From positions 62,001 through 126,000 of the forward strand of contig JAIXMP010000031.1 in assembly GCA_025677815.1 (NCBI GenBank): DNA of 64,000 bases, in the 5' to 3' direction. The translations under genes were made by a program, and so were the position numbers. The stretch is from Phascolomyces articulosus (Eukaryota > Mucoromycota > Mucoromycetes > Mucorales > Lichtheimiaceae). Below, piece after piece: positions 14,018 through 26,600 of this stretch (positions are counted from its first letter, which is position 1; each line of letters opens with the position of its first letter). The notes beneath the pieces were generated by a model. It saw nothing but the letters and a program-made list of their open reading frames with translations. It searched no databases and had not been told where the DNA came from.

Positions 14018-16201
14018 AGAACACTGCTCATATCTCATATATTTTTGTGCCATAACAAACATACTCTCTTATACTTTGCTCTTATATTTTCCTTGCTCCC
14101 CCTTTATCAAACATACGTAACATTTGATATCTTTTTTTTTTTTCCAATGTAAAACTCAATTTTCTGATATAAAAATCGTGAAGAATTCTTCAAATAAAAA
14201 AGCCTGGCGATTTTATTACTGATCTGTACTCTATAAACTATCTCTTCTTTTTCTTGACTGATATATATCATGAGTTTGCATCCCTTTATAGCAGAATGGA
14301 AATGGTTTTCATCATTTTTATTTCCTTTTTATCATAGCTTATTATATATATTTTTTTTTCAAATGCAATTGCCGACGAAAATAAAAGTAGACTACTATGT
14401 TATGCAAATGTTGTTATTATTTTCATTGGTCCTTCTTAATAAAATAGCAATGATTTATATCAGTTGGTAAAGGCAAAATACATTCAATATTATAAATACG
14501 TATAACTAGATGAAAAAAGCTATTTTTAAAAAACAAAAACGTAAATGATCTTAAATATGCCTCTATAAACATGTTTTACGTGGCAGAGTTTTGATATCTT
14601 TATTTTTGACAAAGTTATCAGGGCTGAAGTTTTGGGTCCAGGATTAAAATTATTTTTTTTTCTCCAAATTAGGAAACCGCCAACCCAACTCTCAAATTGT
14701 TATGATTATATGATCCAGGAGCTGTTGCTTAGAATATTTATTACCATGAACAATTCTTGAAGTTCAATAATGTTATTAAAAAATTTCTTTTATATTATGG
14801 TAGAAATTTTATTAAAAGAAGTGATCTCGCTTTTTATAATAATTATACGTTTAAGACAAATTAAAGTAATTCAAATATGGAATATTATATCTGAATATCC
14901 ATGCAAACTATCTGAATAACTTTTATTAGCATATAATATTGTATATAAATTCTTGTTTCATACCATACGAACAAATACATTGGTAATTTTTTTTGTTAAT
15001 CTCAATTGTCAATGTGTCGTTTCTGAAATCGTGTTGCCCTAGCTACTTGAAGATTTTTTCACGTGCTGTATTGGTTCATGAAACAAAAGGAATATTAAAA
15101 AGAAAGTCCATTTATATCTCTCAAGTATATATCTACTTATATATCCATTTTATTATTTGTTGCTAACGAGTAAGAGCAAAGAGGCTCGAGTAAAATTGAA
15201 AGCTTCTGTTGACATATACTTCTATTTGATAGGACCTTCTTTCGGAAAGAGGCATTTTTTTTTTTCAAGTAAACGTAAAAAGGAGTTTATAGATAATCAG
15301 TTAAACATCTTCGTTACTTTATGGAAAAAGGTATCATAAACAACTGAATCCATATAATTATGCCACCATATATATCTATTATTTATAATTTGTTTACGAA
15401 GGAATAATAGCAGGAAAATTACAATATTTGATTGACATTGGATATATTGATTCAGAAAACATATTGAACTTGAGATATATAGATAGATATAGTTGTTACG
15501 TAATAGTTTCTATTTTCTGTAATAAACTATTATTTTTGCTGGGAAAAAAGCAGAATACGTAATGATTATTTGTTTGATTACAAAGAGCAGTAAAGCATCT
15601 GTTATGATAAGTATCTGCAAGCAAAAAAGAAATAGCAATTGTATCTACATCTTGTCGGTCTACCTAATTGTTTAGATGGTGCTTTAGGGAAGAGTTCTTG
15701 CCAGACCAATCAATTACTAAATTAAACATTCTACATGAAGTATGGTTTAGAACCAATCTGGCCATTATTATGCATTGTTATTCTCTTTGATGCGATATAG
15801 CGTAAATATGGCATTCCAATAGTAATAGAGTAATAGACACTTAATAATATGCCAAATGATGTTGAGTTTAGACGATGTTTAATTATATGCTGCTAGTATA
15901 AAAAAATGGATGCAGTTCATAGGACTTCGAGAAGAAAAATATTGAAACATCATTTTTGTCATAGTGGCAACATACGTACATTTTTTAAAATATGTACCAA
16001 GAGGATGGAGAAGAAGCGTTTTTGATTACTCATATATATTGTTGGTATATATCTTGAATATATATATGCCAAGCATTATGCTTCTATATAGAAGCATACA
16101 AAATTTTTGTTATGCTTATCTTTTTTTTGTTGTTGATCTTTTTGCATCGGCATCTCAAATCAGGTACCAACAATATTTCGCTTTCTCGTTTTGGAGCGTA
16201 G

Positions 16202-16232
<31 letters not shown>

Positions 16233-16267
16233 TTCCGTTTCAGATACAACAACAAAAAAAAAGCATC
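14018..16267. other. 2.2-kb AT-rich gene-free stretch
   Basis: No supported gene on either strand. The longer open frames (for example 14270-14470 and 15964-16314) encode Phe/Tyr/Ile-rich low-complexity peptides typical of AT-rich spacer. The right end holds a 28-base T tract before the hydrolase start. Confidence 0.5.
16202..16229 (+). repeat. 28-base poly-T tract
   Basis: An uninterrupted run of 28 T, followed by CTTTCCGTTTCAG and then the leader of the hydrolase gene. It may be a long polypyrimidine tract before a 5'-UTR intron acceptor (TTTCAG at 16238-16243) or a promoter dA:dT element. Homopolymers this long are often mis-sized in assemblies. Confidence 0.7.
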
Positions 16268-17098
16268 ATGTCAATACCTTCGCAATTGGTTCGTCAAGCT
16301 ACTTCTGGTACTAAATACATATATGTCCCCCCACCTGTTACTACTATAACAACCGCTATCAAACCACTCACATTATGCTTTATTCCGGGTTATCGATCCG
16401 AATTCATGACATCACGTAAAAGCCACTTGGCATATGACATTGCTCAACAAAACGGGTATGGATTTATAGCATGGGATCATTATCCAATTGATGGATCTGT
16501 TCAACAATGGTATGAAAATAGCTGTCAGCTTTTACTCGAACATGAAACAAAGATTCAAAACAATCTATTTTTGATATGCTCGAGTATGGGTACATGGATA
16601 TCCTTATTGTTGGCTCGACGATTCCCACACCAAATCCAGGGAATTGTTGGTATAGGCGGTGGCGTTGATTTTACCGAGCGTTGGTTACAACAGGAAATCC
16701 CCATAGAACATCGAAACGACCGAAGTTATATATGGAAACGGCCTTCACAATATGATCCTTCTGGTTACTATGAAATACCTATAGTAAGTTTACTCGATTC
16801 GCGACCAGTTCTTTTACTACAGCAACATAACAACGACAACAATAGTGATGCACCAGCAACCACAACAATAGCAGAAAACAATATACAGTGTCCGGTGACA
16901 TTAATTCATGGAGCAAATGATCTTGATGTGCCTCTAACACATGCACAAGAATTGACCCAAACATTACAAGCTTGGGGAAATAACAATGTTAAATTAGATA
17001 TAATTCAAGATGGAGATCATCGACTATCAAGACCAGAGGATTTGAAGCACATAGAACAGAAAATTATAAGCAAGCTTTCCCAACTAATGAAACCGTAG
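16268..17098 (+). CDS. alpha/beta hydrolase, ABHD10-like
   Basis: A 276-residue intronless protein. The fold is supported by 'LTLCFIPGYRSEF' (oxyanion-side strand and loop), the nucleophile elbow C-S-S-M-G at residues 104-108 (Ser106), an acid in 'HGANDLDVP' (Asp218 or Asp220) and the catalytic His in 'DGDHRLSRPED' (His251). The C-terminal His motif and overall size resemble ABHD10, a mitochondrial acyl-protein thioesterase, and related bacterial hydrolases. Two oddities are visible. The first Gly of G-x-S-x-G is Cys. A Gln/Asn/Thr-rich insert occurs at about residues 185-205. No clear presequence or transmembrane segment is seen. The substrate is unknown; thioesterase activity is an inference from the family. 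Confidence 0.75.
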   Translation: MSIPSQLVRQATSGTKYIYVPPPVTTITTAIKPLTLCFIPGYRSEFMTSRKSHLAYDIAQQNGYGFIAWDHYPIDGSVQQWYENSCQLLLEHETKIQNNLFLICSSMGTWISLLLARRFPHQIQGIVGIGGGVDFTERWLQQEIPIEHRNDRSYIWKRPSQYDPSGYYEIPIVSLLDSRPVLLLQQHNNDNNSDAPATTTIAENNIQCPVTLIHGANDLDVPLTHAQELTQTLQAWGNNNVKLDIIQDGDHRLSRPEDLKHIEQKIISKLSQLMKP

Positions 17099-17232
17099 AG
17101 ATATAGGAAATGCCATTTTTGGAAAACACTATTCTGCATCTCTCACTCTCTTTTTCTTTCTTTCTTCTTTTCCCTTTGGCTTCATATTAAAGTTTCTTTT
17201 TCACTTTTTTGATATTTGACTTTACAATCGAA

Positions 17233-17909
17233 ATGGGTTTAAAATATCGAGTCTATTTAGAAGGCAAAAAAGTATATGGCTGTTCGAAATGTCGTTCACA
17301 CCTTTCAACAAGTGATAAAGTCATGTCAAAGGTATATATTGAAATGAACTTGTAACTCCCATCTTTTTAGGTTGATTTTTTTTATAATAATAAATTCATT
17401 GACCATGGAAAGGTTTCATAATTTAGGAATTCCAAGGACAATATGGCCAAGCCTATTTATTCTGTGGAGTGTAAGGTTTATGCAAATGAGCTTTTTTTTT
17501 TTTTTTTTCTCGGAAGTGTTTTCTTATTGACAACTTACTATTTTTAAAATATGTAAATAGTGTGAATATTGAGGAAGGTCAAGAACAACAAGAAAGGTAT
17601 TTATTATTATTATTATTATTATTCTGGCGGCTCTATCATGGCGTGAAAAAAACTGACCTTGGTTCTTGGAAATAGAAATATGACGACTGGTAAACATCGA
17701 ATTGCATCTATTAGTTGTGTTCGCTGTGGAACAATGCTTGGATGGAAATATGTATGAAACTCCTTTTCAGTTCATTGTTATAGTTTGTTTGATTACTATA
17801 TATTTGTTACTAACCTTTTATAAAATAGATCAAGGCATATGATGCACAACAAAAATACAAGGAAGGGAAATACATTTTGGAAAAGAGTTTACTTCGACTT
17901 GTTGATTAG
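17233..17909 (+). CDS. Yippee-like zinc-binding protein
   Basis: Five exons (17233-17331, 17427-17470, 17561-17596, 17676-17751, 17829-17909) join to 111 residues. Two CxxC zinc-ligand pairs are visible: 'YGCSKCRSHL' near residue 18 and 'SCVRCGTMLGWKY' near residue 77. The family motif 'GQAYLFCGVVNIEEG' lies between them, and the ending is 'QKYKEGKYILEKS'. The order and spacing match Yippee (YPEL) proteins, which adopt the CULT/beta-tent fold shared with cereblon and Mis18. Fungal Yippee proteins include Moh1, a subunit-like partner of the GID/CTLH ubiquitin ligase. Intron 3 carries a TTA trinucleotide repeat (about 17600-17622). Confidence 0.9.
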
Positions 17910-18104
17910 TTGATCATATTCTTGTATACAAAATATTATCTCCTCCTCTATCAACCTTTCTTTTTTTTTTCTTACAAACACTTCATCCCAATCCCGAAAA
18001 CCAAAATACAAAACAGCCTGTACATATTAATACTTTATACTTTATATATAATTTTCTTTTATTTTATTTTTGTTTGTTTGCTTGGTTCTTCACCACCAAA
18101 TTTA

Positions 18105-20775
18105 TCAACGTCTCTTATGTCTACTTGATCTAGATCGGGAACGCGAACGTGATCTCCTTCTTGAGGATCGGGAGGAAGAAGAGTGATGATGATGATCATG
18201 GTGACGATGATGACTACTACTACTATTATGACTGGATTTATGATGTGAAGAAGACGAATAACGTCGCCGGCTACTACCATTACTTGGGCTTCTTGAACGA
18301 GATCGATGTTTTGAACGCTTTACAGATGGACTGCGTCGTCGATGGCGACTTGTTTTTTGTCTACTGCCATGATGGTCATCTTCATTATCATCATCACTAG
18401 GTGATCGATACCTTCGTTTTCGGTGGGGTGATGGTGATCTGTCAGATTCAGAAGATCCACTCGGCGAATAATAACGTCTCGCCCTTTTTTCAGAAGAGGA
18501 TGATGCTGAAGTTTGTTTTCCTGGAATATCTCGATCCCCTTTATAAGATCCCCGCAATACATTTAATTCCATTTCACGTTCTTGACGTTTCTTTTCTTTT
18601 TCATCCGCATCAACTGTTTTTTATAAAAAACGATAGCATTCGATGGGTGAAGAAGAGAAGAAGATTAATAAACAAAACAGATACATCCATAAATTATGTT
18701 TTCCCCCCTTTCTGCTGACTTACTTTGCTTTTCCAATCCTTCACGCATTTTTAATCGAAGTTTCTCCATGGGTGTCAGTTTTTTTGTATCTTTTGATTCT
18801 TCTTGTTGCTGTTGTTGGTGATGATGATTGTCTATGGATGTTTTTCTTCTATTATAAAGTGGTGTAATTATTTTTAGTCATTGTGTTTCTATCTAAAATA
18901 TAAACAAATATTTATACCTTTCTCGAGAATAACGATCGCGTGATGATGAAGAAGGTACTCGTGTCACTGATTCTTCATCATACTGTTGTTGCTCAGGAAC
19001 ATTGGATGAAGATGTACCAAATTCAATCACTACTTCTGATTGAGTCGAGTTTTCATCCTCTTCTGCGGAGCTATCACTTTCAGAGCTATTATGATAGGGT
19101 TCATAGGTAGGGCTGGATCGGCCTCCTCTGGATGGACTTCCTCGATCATAGCGTGAACGTCTTCTTCTTCGTCTACTACGTTCATCCCTTGATCGCCTAC
19201 TATTATCATTGCTGCCCTTGTCTTTTGATTTTCCACCATCTTTACCCTATAATAAAATTCCCAATCGATTTGTTGTCAATCATGGTGAACAATAACCAGT
19301 TTCAACCCCCCACCCATCATCCACTTTCTTACTAATCTGCCAGTTTAGTAACCGCAATATACTATAATCAATCTCACCTGCTTTGCTTTCAATTCTCTCA
19401 ATTGTTCATCACGATCTCTTTTGGTCATGCGTAATAGGCGAGAGTAATTACGAATACCATACTTGCTCGCCATATCATTCAAAGTCTTTTTATCTTTATC
19501 CGTTAAATCATCCACATATTGAAGAATATCGGATTCTCGTAATAACTGAGATTCTTCTTCATTTTGTAAATCACCATTCGATTCAACAACGGTGGTACCA
19601 TAATCATAAGCATACCCATCACTTGCTCCTTTTTCCAGTTTTCTATAGAGAAAAGTGATAGTCATAAGTTTACATAAATATTTGTTTCTTATGTTTCATT
19701 TTTTAAGGGAGAACCTATTTTAGTATATACTTTGTGTTGTTTAACATGGCTAAAAGTGCTTTGTGCCGTTCCAATAATTTTGTCCATTCTTCTTCTACTT
19801 CATTCAATCGTTCTCGTTCAGTAACTATCAATGCGATTATGATGTATAGGAGTTGTTAGCTGTTTCTTAAACAATATAAAAAGAATGCTGTTACTGTTTC
19901 TTTCTCAGCGGCGTGGGTACATATGAGTTTTACCTTTTAATCGGTCAGCTTCTACCAAGTCATGATATCGTTCGAAATTCAATTCGTCCATCATATGTTG
20001 TTCTTTTACAGGCATTGTTTGTTTTGCCTTTCTTTCAGGAACATAGTCCAATAATGATCGACCATCAAATCTATGATGCGCATGATAATTAAGCATTAAC
20101 AAATAAATTTTATCTTTTTAGTATATAGTTTTCACGCGCACAAACAGACAGTTTTTCTATTATTTTGTTTCATATGTAATTGTTCACCTGTCAATTCGGA
20201 TATCGGTATTGCCTTGCCAAGGCATACTATATAATTACATGAAATGCATCCAGTAAGCTTCTTTTTATTTCTGTTTTCTCACTCTGTTTTCTCTCCTGAT
20301 TATCATAAAAAATAATAATCATAGTTATAATAAATACTAAACAAACAAAAGAAAAAAAAAAACTAAAACTCACAGATTGCCAGGGTTCTCATGGTAATAA
20401 AATTGTTCAGCATCTGGGTATAGTTTTGCTGATGAACCAATGACTCTTAATAACTGCTTTGGATCGCCAAGCTATATACATACAGTATTTTGGAATTATA
20501 AACAAGTAGTTTCATTGAGAGTTTCAATAATAATAATAATAAAAGAACGTTGTATATGATATACAATACCCGTGATTCATAGAAAGCGCGTCGGCGTTCG
20601 GCACGCTTCTTATGATCGACCATTAACTCTTTGATCTAATTTGTGTTTTGGTTGTTTATTAGAGAGAAAGAAAGAAAAGGCGAGTATTATTCAAATAGAC
20701 TATAGTGTATGGGCCTATTCATTTCTTTCTGTTTTAGTTTACCCTCTTTTCATTTGCCCTAGCTTCATGCCACAT
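18105..20775 (-). CDS. CLASRP: CLASRP/SWAP-type SR splicing regulator
   Basis: The start at 20775 begins 'MWHEARANEKR', followed across short exons by 'IKELMVDHKKRAERRRAFYESR', 'LGDPKQLLRVIG' and 'LMPWQGNTDIRIDRFDGRSL'. This is the N-terminal SWAP (suppressor of white-apricot) domain of CLASRP/SFRS16. A helical segment follows ('TLNDMASKYGIRNYSRLLRMTKRDRDEQL'), then an acidic Ser-rich stretch, the motif 'LTPMEKLRLKMREGLEKQ', and a long C-terminal Arg/Ser domain with His runs, ending 'SRHKRR'. In animals the protein binds Clk kinases and modulates alternative splicing; a nuclear-speckle location is expected. At least nine exons are needed. The first junctions (20743/20635, 20570/20471, 20374/20226, 20188/20070) agree in phase. 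Confidence 0.85.
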
Positions 20776-21002
20776 TGTTTTTATATTTTATTTTTTTCAG
20801 GTGGAAAACGTTTAGTATAAAATGCGCTGTTCCAAAAAAAAAAGAGGTAGGTAGCCAGCAGGTTATATTTTTTAGCCACATTATACAACTATAAAATCAA
20901 TATAGACTTCTTTCTTTCTTTCTTTCTTACTCCACACTTCTTCTTTCTCCTCCATTCTTTCACCATTATTTTATTTTTCTTTTTTGGAAATATAAATGCA
21001 TC

Positions 21003-22606
21003 ATGTCATCTTCTCCTACATACCATTCCGTTCCAGTCAATGACATTCCAGCATCACCCACTTTACAGCCTATTAGAAGAGGTCGATCTATGTTAGCAGC
21101 TGTTATGCTTGCTATTTGTATCGTTTCGTTTGTACTTCAAACAGAGTTGGCACAATATGTCCAAAGAACAACAAATTATCATAAACCCTATCATATTTTG
21201 TACGTATATTATATATTTTTTTTATTGATGATATACTATATATGAATCAAATTGTTCAAGAGCTTATAATTGAAATAAGAGTGGCCGAAAAAGAGAGAGA
21301 GAGAGAAAGAGAGAGAGAAAATAACAGAGTTTCTGTAAAAATGAACCTGACTCAACAAGGAACAAGCAAGAGAGGTTGGAAAGCCGCACATAAATTTTTA
21401 CAATATAACTTTTTTTCCCTCACATTTTCACTCATGTGATGTCAAGGGGAGCGTGGAGATAGATAGAGTGAGAGCTTGGATTGGAGGAGGGGGGGAAAGA
21501 GGAACGAAATGTCATTACCAAAGAAGAATCAAGTTTTATTAATCCTTAAATATCAATTTACACATCTATACATATTATATATACAAATATACATCACACA
21601 CACAAATTATACATTTATTATATTACTTCTTGTGAACATTATACATAGATATGTAAGCCATTGTTGCTATGTTTTCATGGCACCCGTTCAATTTATTGGT
21701 GAATTGATAGCACGATACAAGAGTCCCAATAAAGCTCTTGTGGAATTGATAAAAGACACGGCTCGCGAATGCAAACTTGAATTAGAACAGTCTTTAGAAG
21801 ATTTACAAGAAGCTCGTGGTAGACAAAATGAATCAAGACTTGCATTTTCAATTCGTACCGTCATTTATATTGCTATTTTATTGACCATCCCATCGTATCT
21901 ATGGTATGTCAGTGTCAATTTGACAAGTATGGCCAATTTGACTGCCATTTATAATACTGGTTGTTTCTTTGCCTACCTCTTTTCTATCATGATGTTGGGT
22001 GATAAACTTGTATTTTCCAAAGTCGTTGCTGTCTTTTTATGTATTGTTGGTGTATTTACCATGGCATTTTGGCCATCCACCACTTCACCAGAGGATGATC
22101 AAGTCAGTGATGGTACTGGTGATGATGATAACAATGGTTATGCTGCTTCTTTACTTGGTATTATTGTTGCAGCCATTGCTGCAGCGACCTATGGATTTTA
22201 TGAAGTGTATTATAAAAAGTATGCGACACCACCACGACCCACGGTATTGTTTGCCAATGCTGTTACAACAGGTATCGGCATCACAACGTTTTTGTTACTA
22301 TGGATTCCTATCCCAATTTTCCATTGGATTGGTCATGAAACCTTTGAAGCACCTGATTTGCGTACTTTTACTTATATGCTGGGTATTGCCTCTATGAGTG
22401 TAGTTTATAATGCTACATTTATGTGTGTGATCGCATTGGTAAATCCTGTTTTTGCAGCAGTGGGTGTGATGCTTACCGTACCCGCTGTAGCTATTACGGA
22501 TGTTTTTGTCACAGGCATCATGACCCCTCCTTCAACTATTGTTGGAAGTATACTCATTTTAATTGGCTTTTATATCCTTAACCGTCAAGTCAAAGCTGAG
22601 CCATAG
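21003..22606 (+). CDS. DMT-superfamily transporter, SLC35F-like
   Basis: Two exons (21003-21199 and 21649-22606) give 384 residues, with about ten hydrophobic helices typical of the drug/metabolite transporter superfamily. The first helix is 'MLAAVMLAICIVSFVLQTEL'. Helices later in the protein include 'YNTGCFFAYLFSIMMLGDKL' and 'VVAVFLCIVGVFTMAFW', the paired EamA-like pattern of SLC35F3/F4/F5 proteins. A hydrophilic, probably coiled segment (about residues 95-130) separates helix 2 from helix 3, and a short acidic loop lies between the two halves. SLC35F members sit in Golgi, vacuolar or plasma membranes; SLC35F3 has been linked to thiamine. The substrate here is unknown. The 449-base intron is unusually long for this window and contains a GA repeat. 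Confidence 0.75.
21293..21320 (+). repeat. GA microsatellite in transporter intron
   Basis: A (GA)n run with two interruptions inside the 449-base intron of the SLC35F-like gene. It is purine-rich on the coding strand. Confidence 0.8.
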
Positions 22607-22875
22607 TCTCTCTCTCCCCCCCATCCTTATTTTTTTAATATTACCTTGTACATCTTAACATATTATTTCTTTCATAGAGAATAAACAGAAACAACTACAC
22701 AATCACTATATAATAATAAATAATTATTGAATAATGATAAAAACATTTGGTATGCATAAATGTAATTAAATAAAAACACTAATTTTTTTGTTAATACAGT
22801 TCAAATTAAATCAAGAGAACGTTTTATTTTTTTTTGTTTGGTGTTTTAAACAACAAGAAGAATGAAAAGAACTTC

Positions 22876-23620
22876 TTAGTAGAAGAAACCAAGGATCTTG
22901 CCACCAACGTGCTTGCGACGGGCTTCTTCGTGATCCATGATACCAGCAGAGGTAGTCAAGATCAAATAACCGAATTGACGCGAGGGCAAAAGGCTGGCGG
23001 TCCACTTTTCAAGATCAGTGATCTTGATGTTGAAGCGGGGGCTGATGACACCACACTTGTTCAAACGACCGTTCAATTGGATGACGATCTTTCCGGAACG
23101 GTGGTCATCGATTTCCTCGAATTCACCAATGTAACCTAATATTTTTTCCAATTGAATTAGTATACATGTGTATATCCATATCATAAACCAATTCATAAAA
23201 ATAATAAGAATAAAAGGAAACGATAGAAATTTATCAAATCTTCTAACGGATTTATAACATATTAAGTGTCATAAATCCGGCATTAGACGCGATAGTTACT
23301 CTTCCGCATCATTAAAGGGCAAAAGTGGTGAAAAATATAAAAGCCACTTTCAACCAGTTAAATACGGGTCAATTTTTTTTTGGAAGGGGAAAGGATTGGA
23401 AAGTTTATATTTTTAGGTTGTATAGGGAAAATGGGAATGAAAGTAGTAATAAAATAATGTGATTAAAATAATAAGTAAAAAACTTACCGTGCTTTTGCAT
23501 GACGGACAAGAACTTGACAATGACCTTGGAGGAAGGACGGATCATGACTTGGCGCTTGCCACGGCGTTCAGCGTTGTTGATGCTGTTCAAGCAGTCGTTC
23601 AAAACAGAGGCGCGGACCAT
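22876..23620 (-). CDS. RPS22: 40S ribosomal protein uS8 (S15A/S22)
   Basis: Two coding exons (23620-23488 and 23135-22876, phase 1) give the canonical 130 residues. The protein begins '[25 protein letters not shown]' and ends '[13 protein letters not shown]', nearly invariant ends of eukaryotic uS8. It binds helix 21 of 18S rRNA in the central domain of the small subunit. The ATG is directly preceded by TTCCTAATTATTAG, a good branch point plus acceptor, so a 5'-UTR intron probably ends at the base before the start codon. A strong donor, GTAAGT on the minus strand near 24083, is its likely partner. The coding sequence is richer in C/G at third positions than its neighbours, as expected for a highly expressed gene. 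Confidence 0.95.
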
Positions 23621-26600
23621 CTAATAATTAGGAAGAACGTAATAATTATGTTAATATATACAAGAGCGTTCGCTTAAATGAGTGTCGTCCCTCTAAAAAA
23701 AATTCCAATGGATAGGACGATTCATAAAAGCATCGCTAATGAAATGTCTCAAGCAAGTGGCCCTTCCTCTAAATTCTACTAGAGATAGGCTTTGCAAGTG
23801 ACGAGATGTATTTGTAATCGTTTTCATGTGTCCAATGGATAAAGGATCGATGAGGTAGACGGATGGATGGGTAGTTAGAAAGATGGATGGATGGATGGAT
23901 AGGTTACCTTTCGGTTATAGAGATTATGGAAGAGGAGGAACTTTCAAGAGGTCTTGGAAATTTTCAAGTTTTATTTTTACACAATTGTCAATCGGGACCT
24001 GAATCTTGGAATTGAGTTTTTGTAATGGCTTGTACCACCAACAATGCAACAGATCAAAAAAAAAACATAAATGTAACTTACTTGTAAAATGAATAGGGGA
24101 GACTGTATATTGTTGAGCAACGTAAACCACAATACGTAAAATGTGATGTGCTTCTGCTTGTTTTGTTTGTTTGATACTTTTTTCTACTTTTTATTCTTTT
24201 CACCTAATAAAATTAACAGTATCTATGTTACCCCATCATTTGCAAATAATAATGGTAATAAGAAATTTTGATCATATGTTGTAAATTTTTATTCTTAAAG
24301 AATACTATTATCATAAATCAAAAAGCATATATGATATATAGGTATAATGTATCAATTGGGAATTTCATTAGTTGTACGACAATTTTAGGTTCTCCTTCAG
24401 CTAAAATTTTACTCTAGGCAGAGACAATATGACTTAGAACACAAAAATTAAAACGCTTTGATACCCTCGATCGAGGAGATTTCTACCGTTAATCAGGAGG
24501 GTAACAATGATGACCACAGAAACCAAGTATTTCTGGAAGAGGACTTGATCCAATTTTTCAATTCAATAACTATTACATAATATATTAATAAATATTCTTG
24601 AATTAAATATTATATACGTAACCAGATAGAAAAGACCTCAAAGAAATTTGCCGCACATAATGGACAGTACGTATCAATAACAGTAGTTTGCGTTTAAAAA
24701 TTCATTATATCGGGAAGTGATCGGTGAAAAAGAGATATACGAATATGATGGTCCTGTAATTTGTCAATAGTCTTCTTATATTACATATGTTATAGATCCA
24801 TGTTAAAAATTAATAGGTATACATATCGTAGGCGTTGACGACACGGACTGAATGATATATTTTAGTATAATTATTTTGTACCATAGTACAAACATATAGG
24901 CAGGTATATTTACTGCAGTAGGGTTTTACTTTATATTTATTTTCTTTGAACAAAAAATCGATAAGCAATACATAGTGTATAAATGGGGCGAACTATAGGA
25001 AACATTATTGTAGCTTTCTGCATAAAGGGGGTTATGCCTATAAGCAACACTTCTTTCACTGGTAGAAAGATAAAGAAGTTGATTCTGTTATATACAATGT
25101 TCATTTTGACATTACCACTTATATTGTTTATTCCAAAGAATAAAAGTCTTTACCATAAAAAGAAATCAGAAGAAAAAACGTGAATGGACGCGTTGGAATC
25201 AACATTAATAATGTACTTCTTTGAATGATTCAAAACGTTGGTCAATCAAACAGATCAAATAAAAAAGTGAATTCCAATAATGAATGAAGTCATTTTATGT
25301 ATTATTATTATCATTTTCTTTCTTAAAATATAAAAATATTATATATACTTATATATATATATAAGAAATCTCTCCCTCTCTTTTTCATTGAAACAACAAA
25401 AGAGACTTGTTTGTAGTTTCAAAAGATTTTAAAAAAAGAAGGGATTATTCAATTCAATACAATCTAAAACAAACATTAACTTTCTGACCATCCTGGACTC
25501 GCGGGAAGAGCCCCTGTTCGAAAACAGAAATAACAAGGAAGAGTTAGGTATTTTTTCTATCCTAAGAGTTAATCACTAAGCTATCAGACAGAGGTAGGAT
25601 GGCGGGAGTCGGATCACCTCCACGTTAGGTAAATGCTTTATTAATCAGAATGCTGCGTAAAGACCATTATCTCCACATGGTTTCCTATGCTGCCATCCAC
25701 GAATACCCTCCCGAAAGAGAATACCGCTACTGAGGTTTGGATGGTCGGGGGGGGGATTGAGGGGAGAAATATAAGAATGAAAGCCAATGTCTGTTCCAGA
25801 TTATATTGAATTGTGTAAAGAAGAAAAAGAGAAAAAGAAGAGTGAGAGTTGGGAAAATGAGGCTGAATTTCAAGCGCAGTTTTTTTTTTGCATAGTGTTT
25901 TTTAGAATTTGTTAAACTCAGTAATGATATGCAGACGTTCCTATTCGTTATGCAAACAAAGTGTTGGTCTTATTTAATCTTTTGAACATTAATAATACAG
26001 TCCTCTCCTCTCACTGTGAACACACTACCTACCAAAACATTATATCACGTACTTATTACTTGAAATTTACATATAAAAAAGTGAGCATTTTCACTATACT
26101 TGTATTTAAAAGCATTATGAAATACAGATGCTGCTGCTACCTATATTATTATATTTGCTATGGTGAATAAAGAAGCATTTATATTCCATAAAACTGGTGT
26201 GATATAATAATGTTATATTTAGAATATTGTTTAAATTATGATAATTTCACCTTAATTATCCACTATGATGCCATTCGCTTTCATTGTTATGAACGAGTAG
26301 AATTTTTATTGTATACTTATTTTTAGATGGCTGTTATAAGGCAAAGAATTCTGGTATCACGTATAAAGATGTTATTTCATTTCAAAGATATTAATATGAC
26401 CATAGTACTTTGAAAAACTAGTATTTTTCATTTTCACCATGAGTTGGATAGGTTGAAAAATGTATGTGAATCTTATTTTTTCTTGTTTACGGGCTATTTG
26501 AATAAATAAATTAATATTTACGGTCTCTCCTTATATACAACAATGTGATATATATGCAAATGTATCTGTAGAAGTTATTCTTGACAATATTTGCTCATAT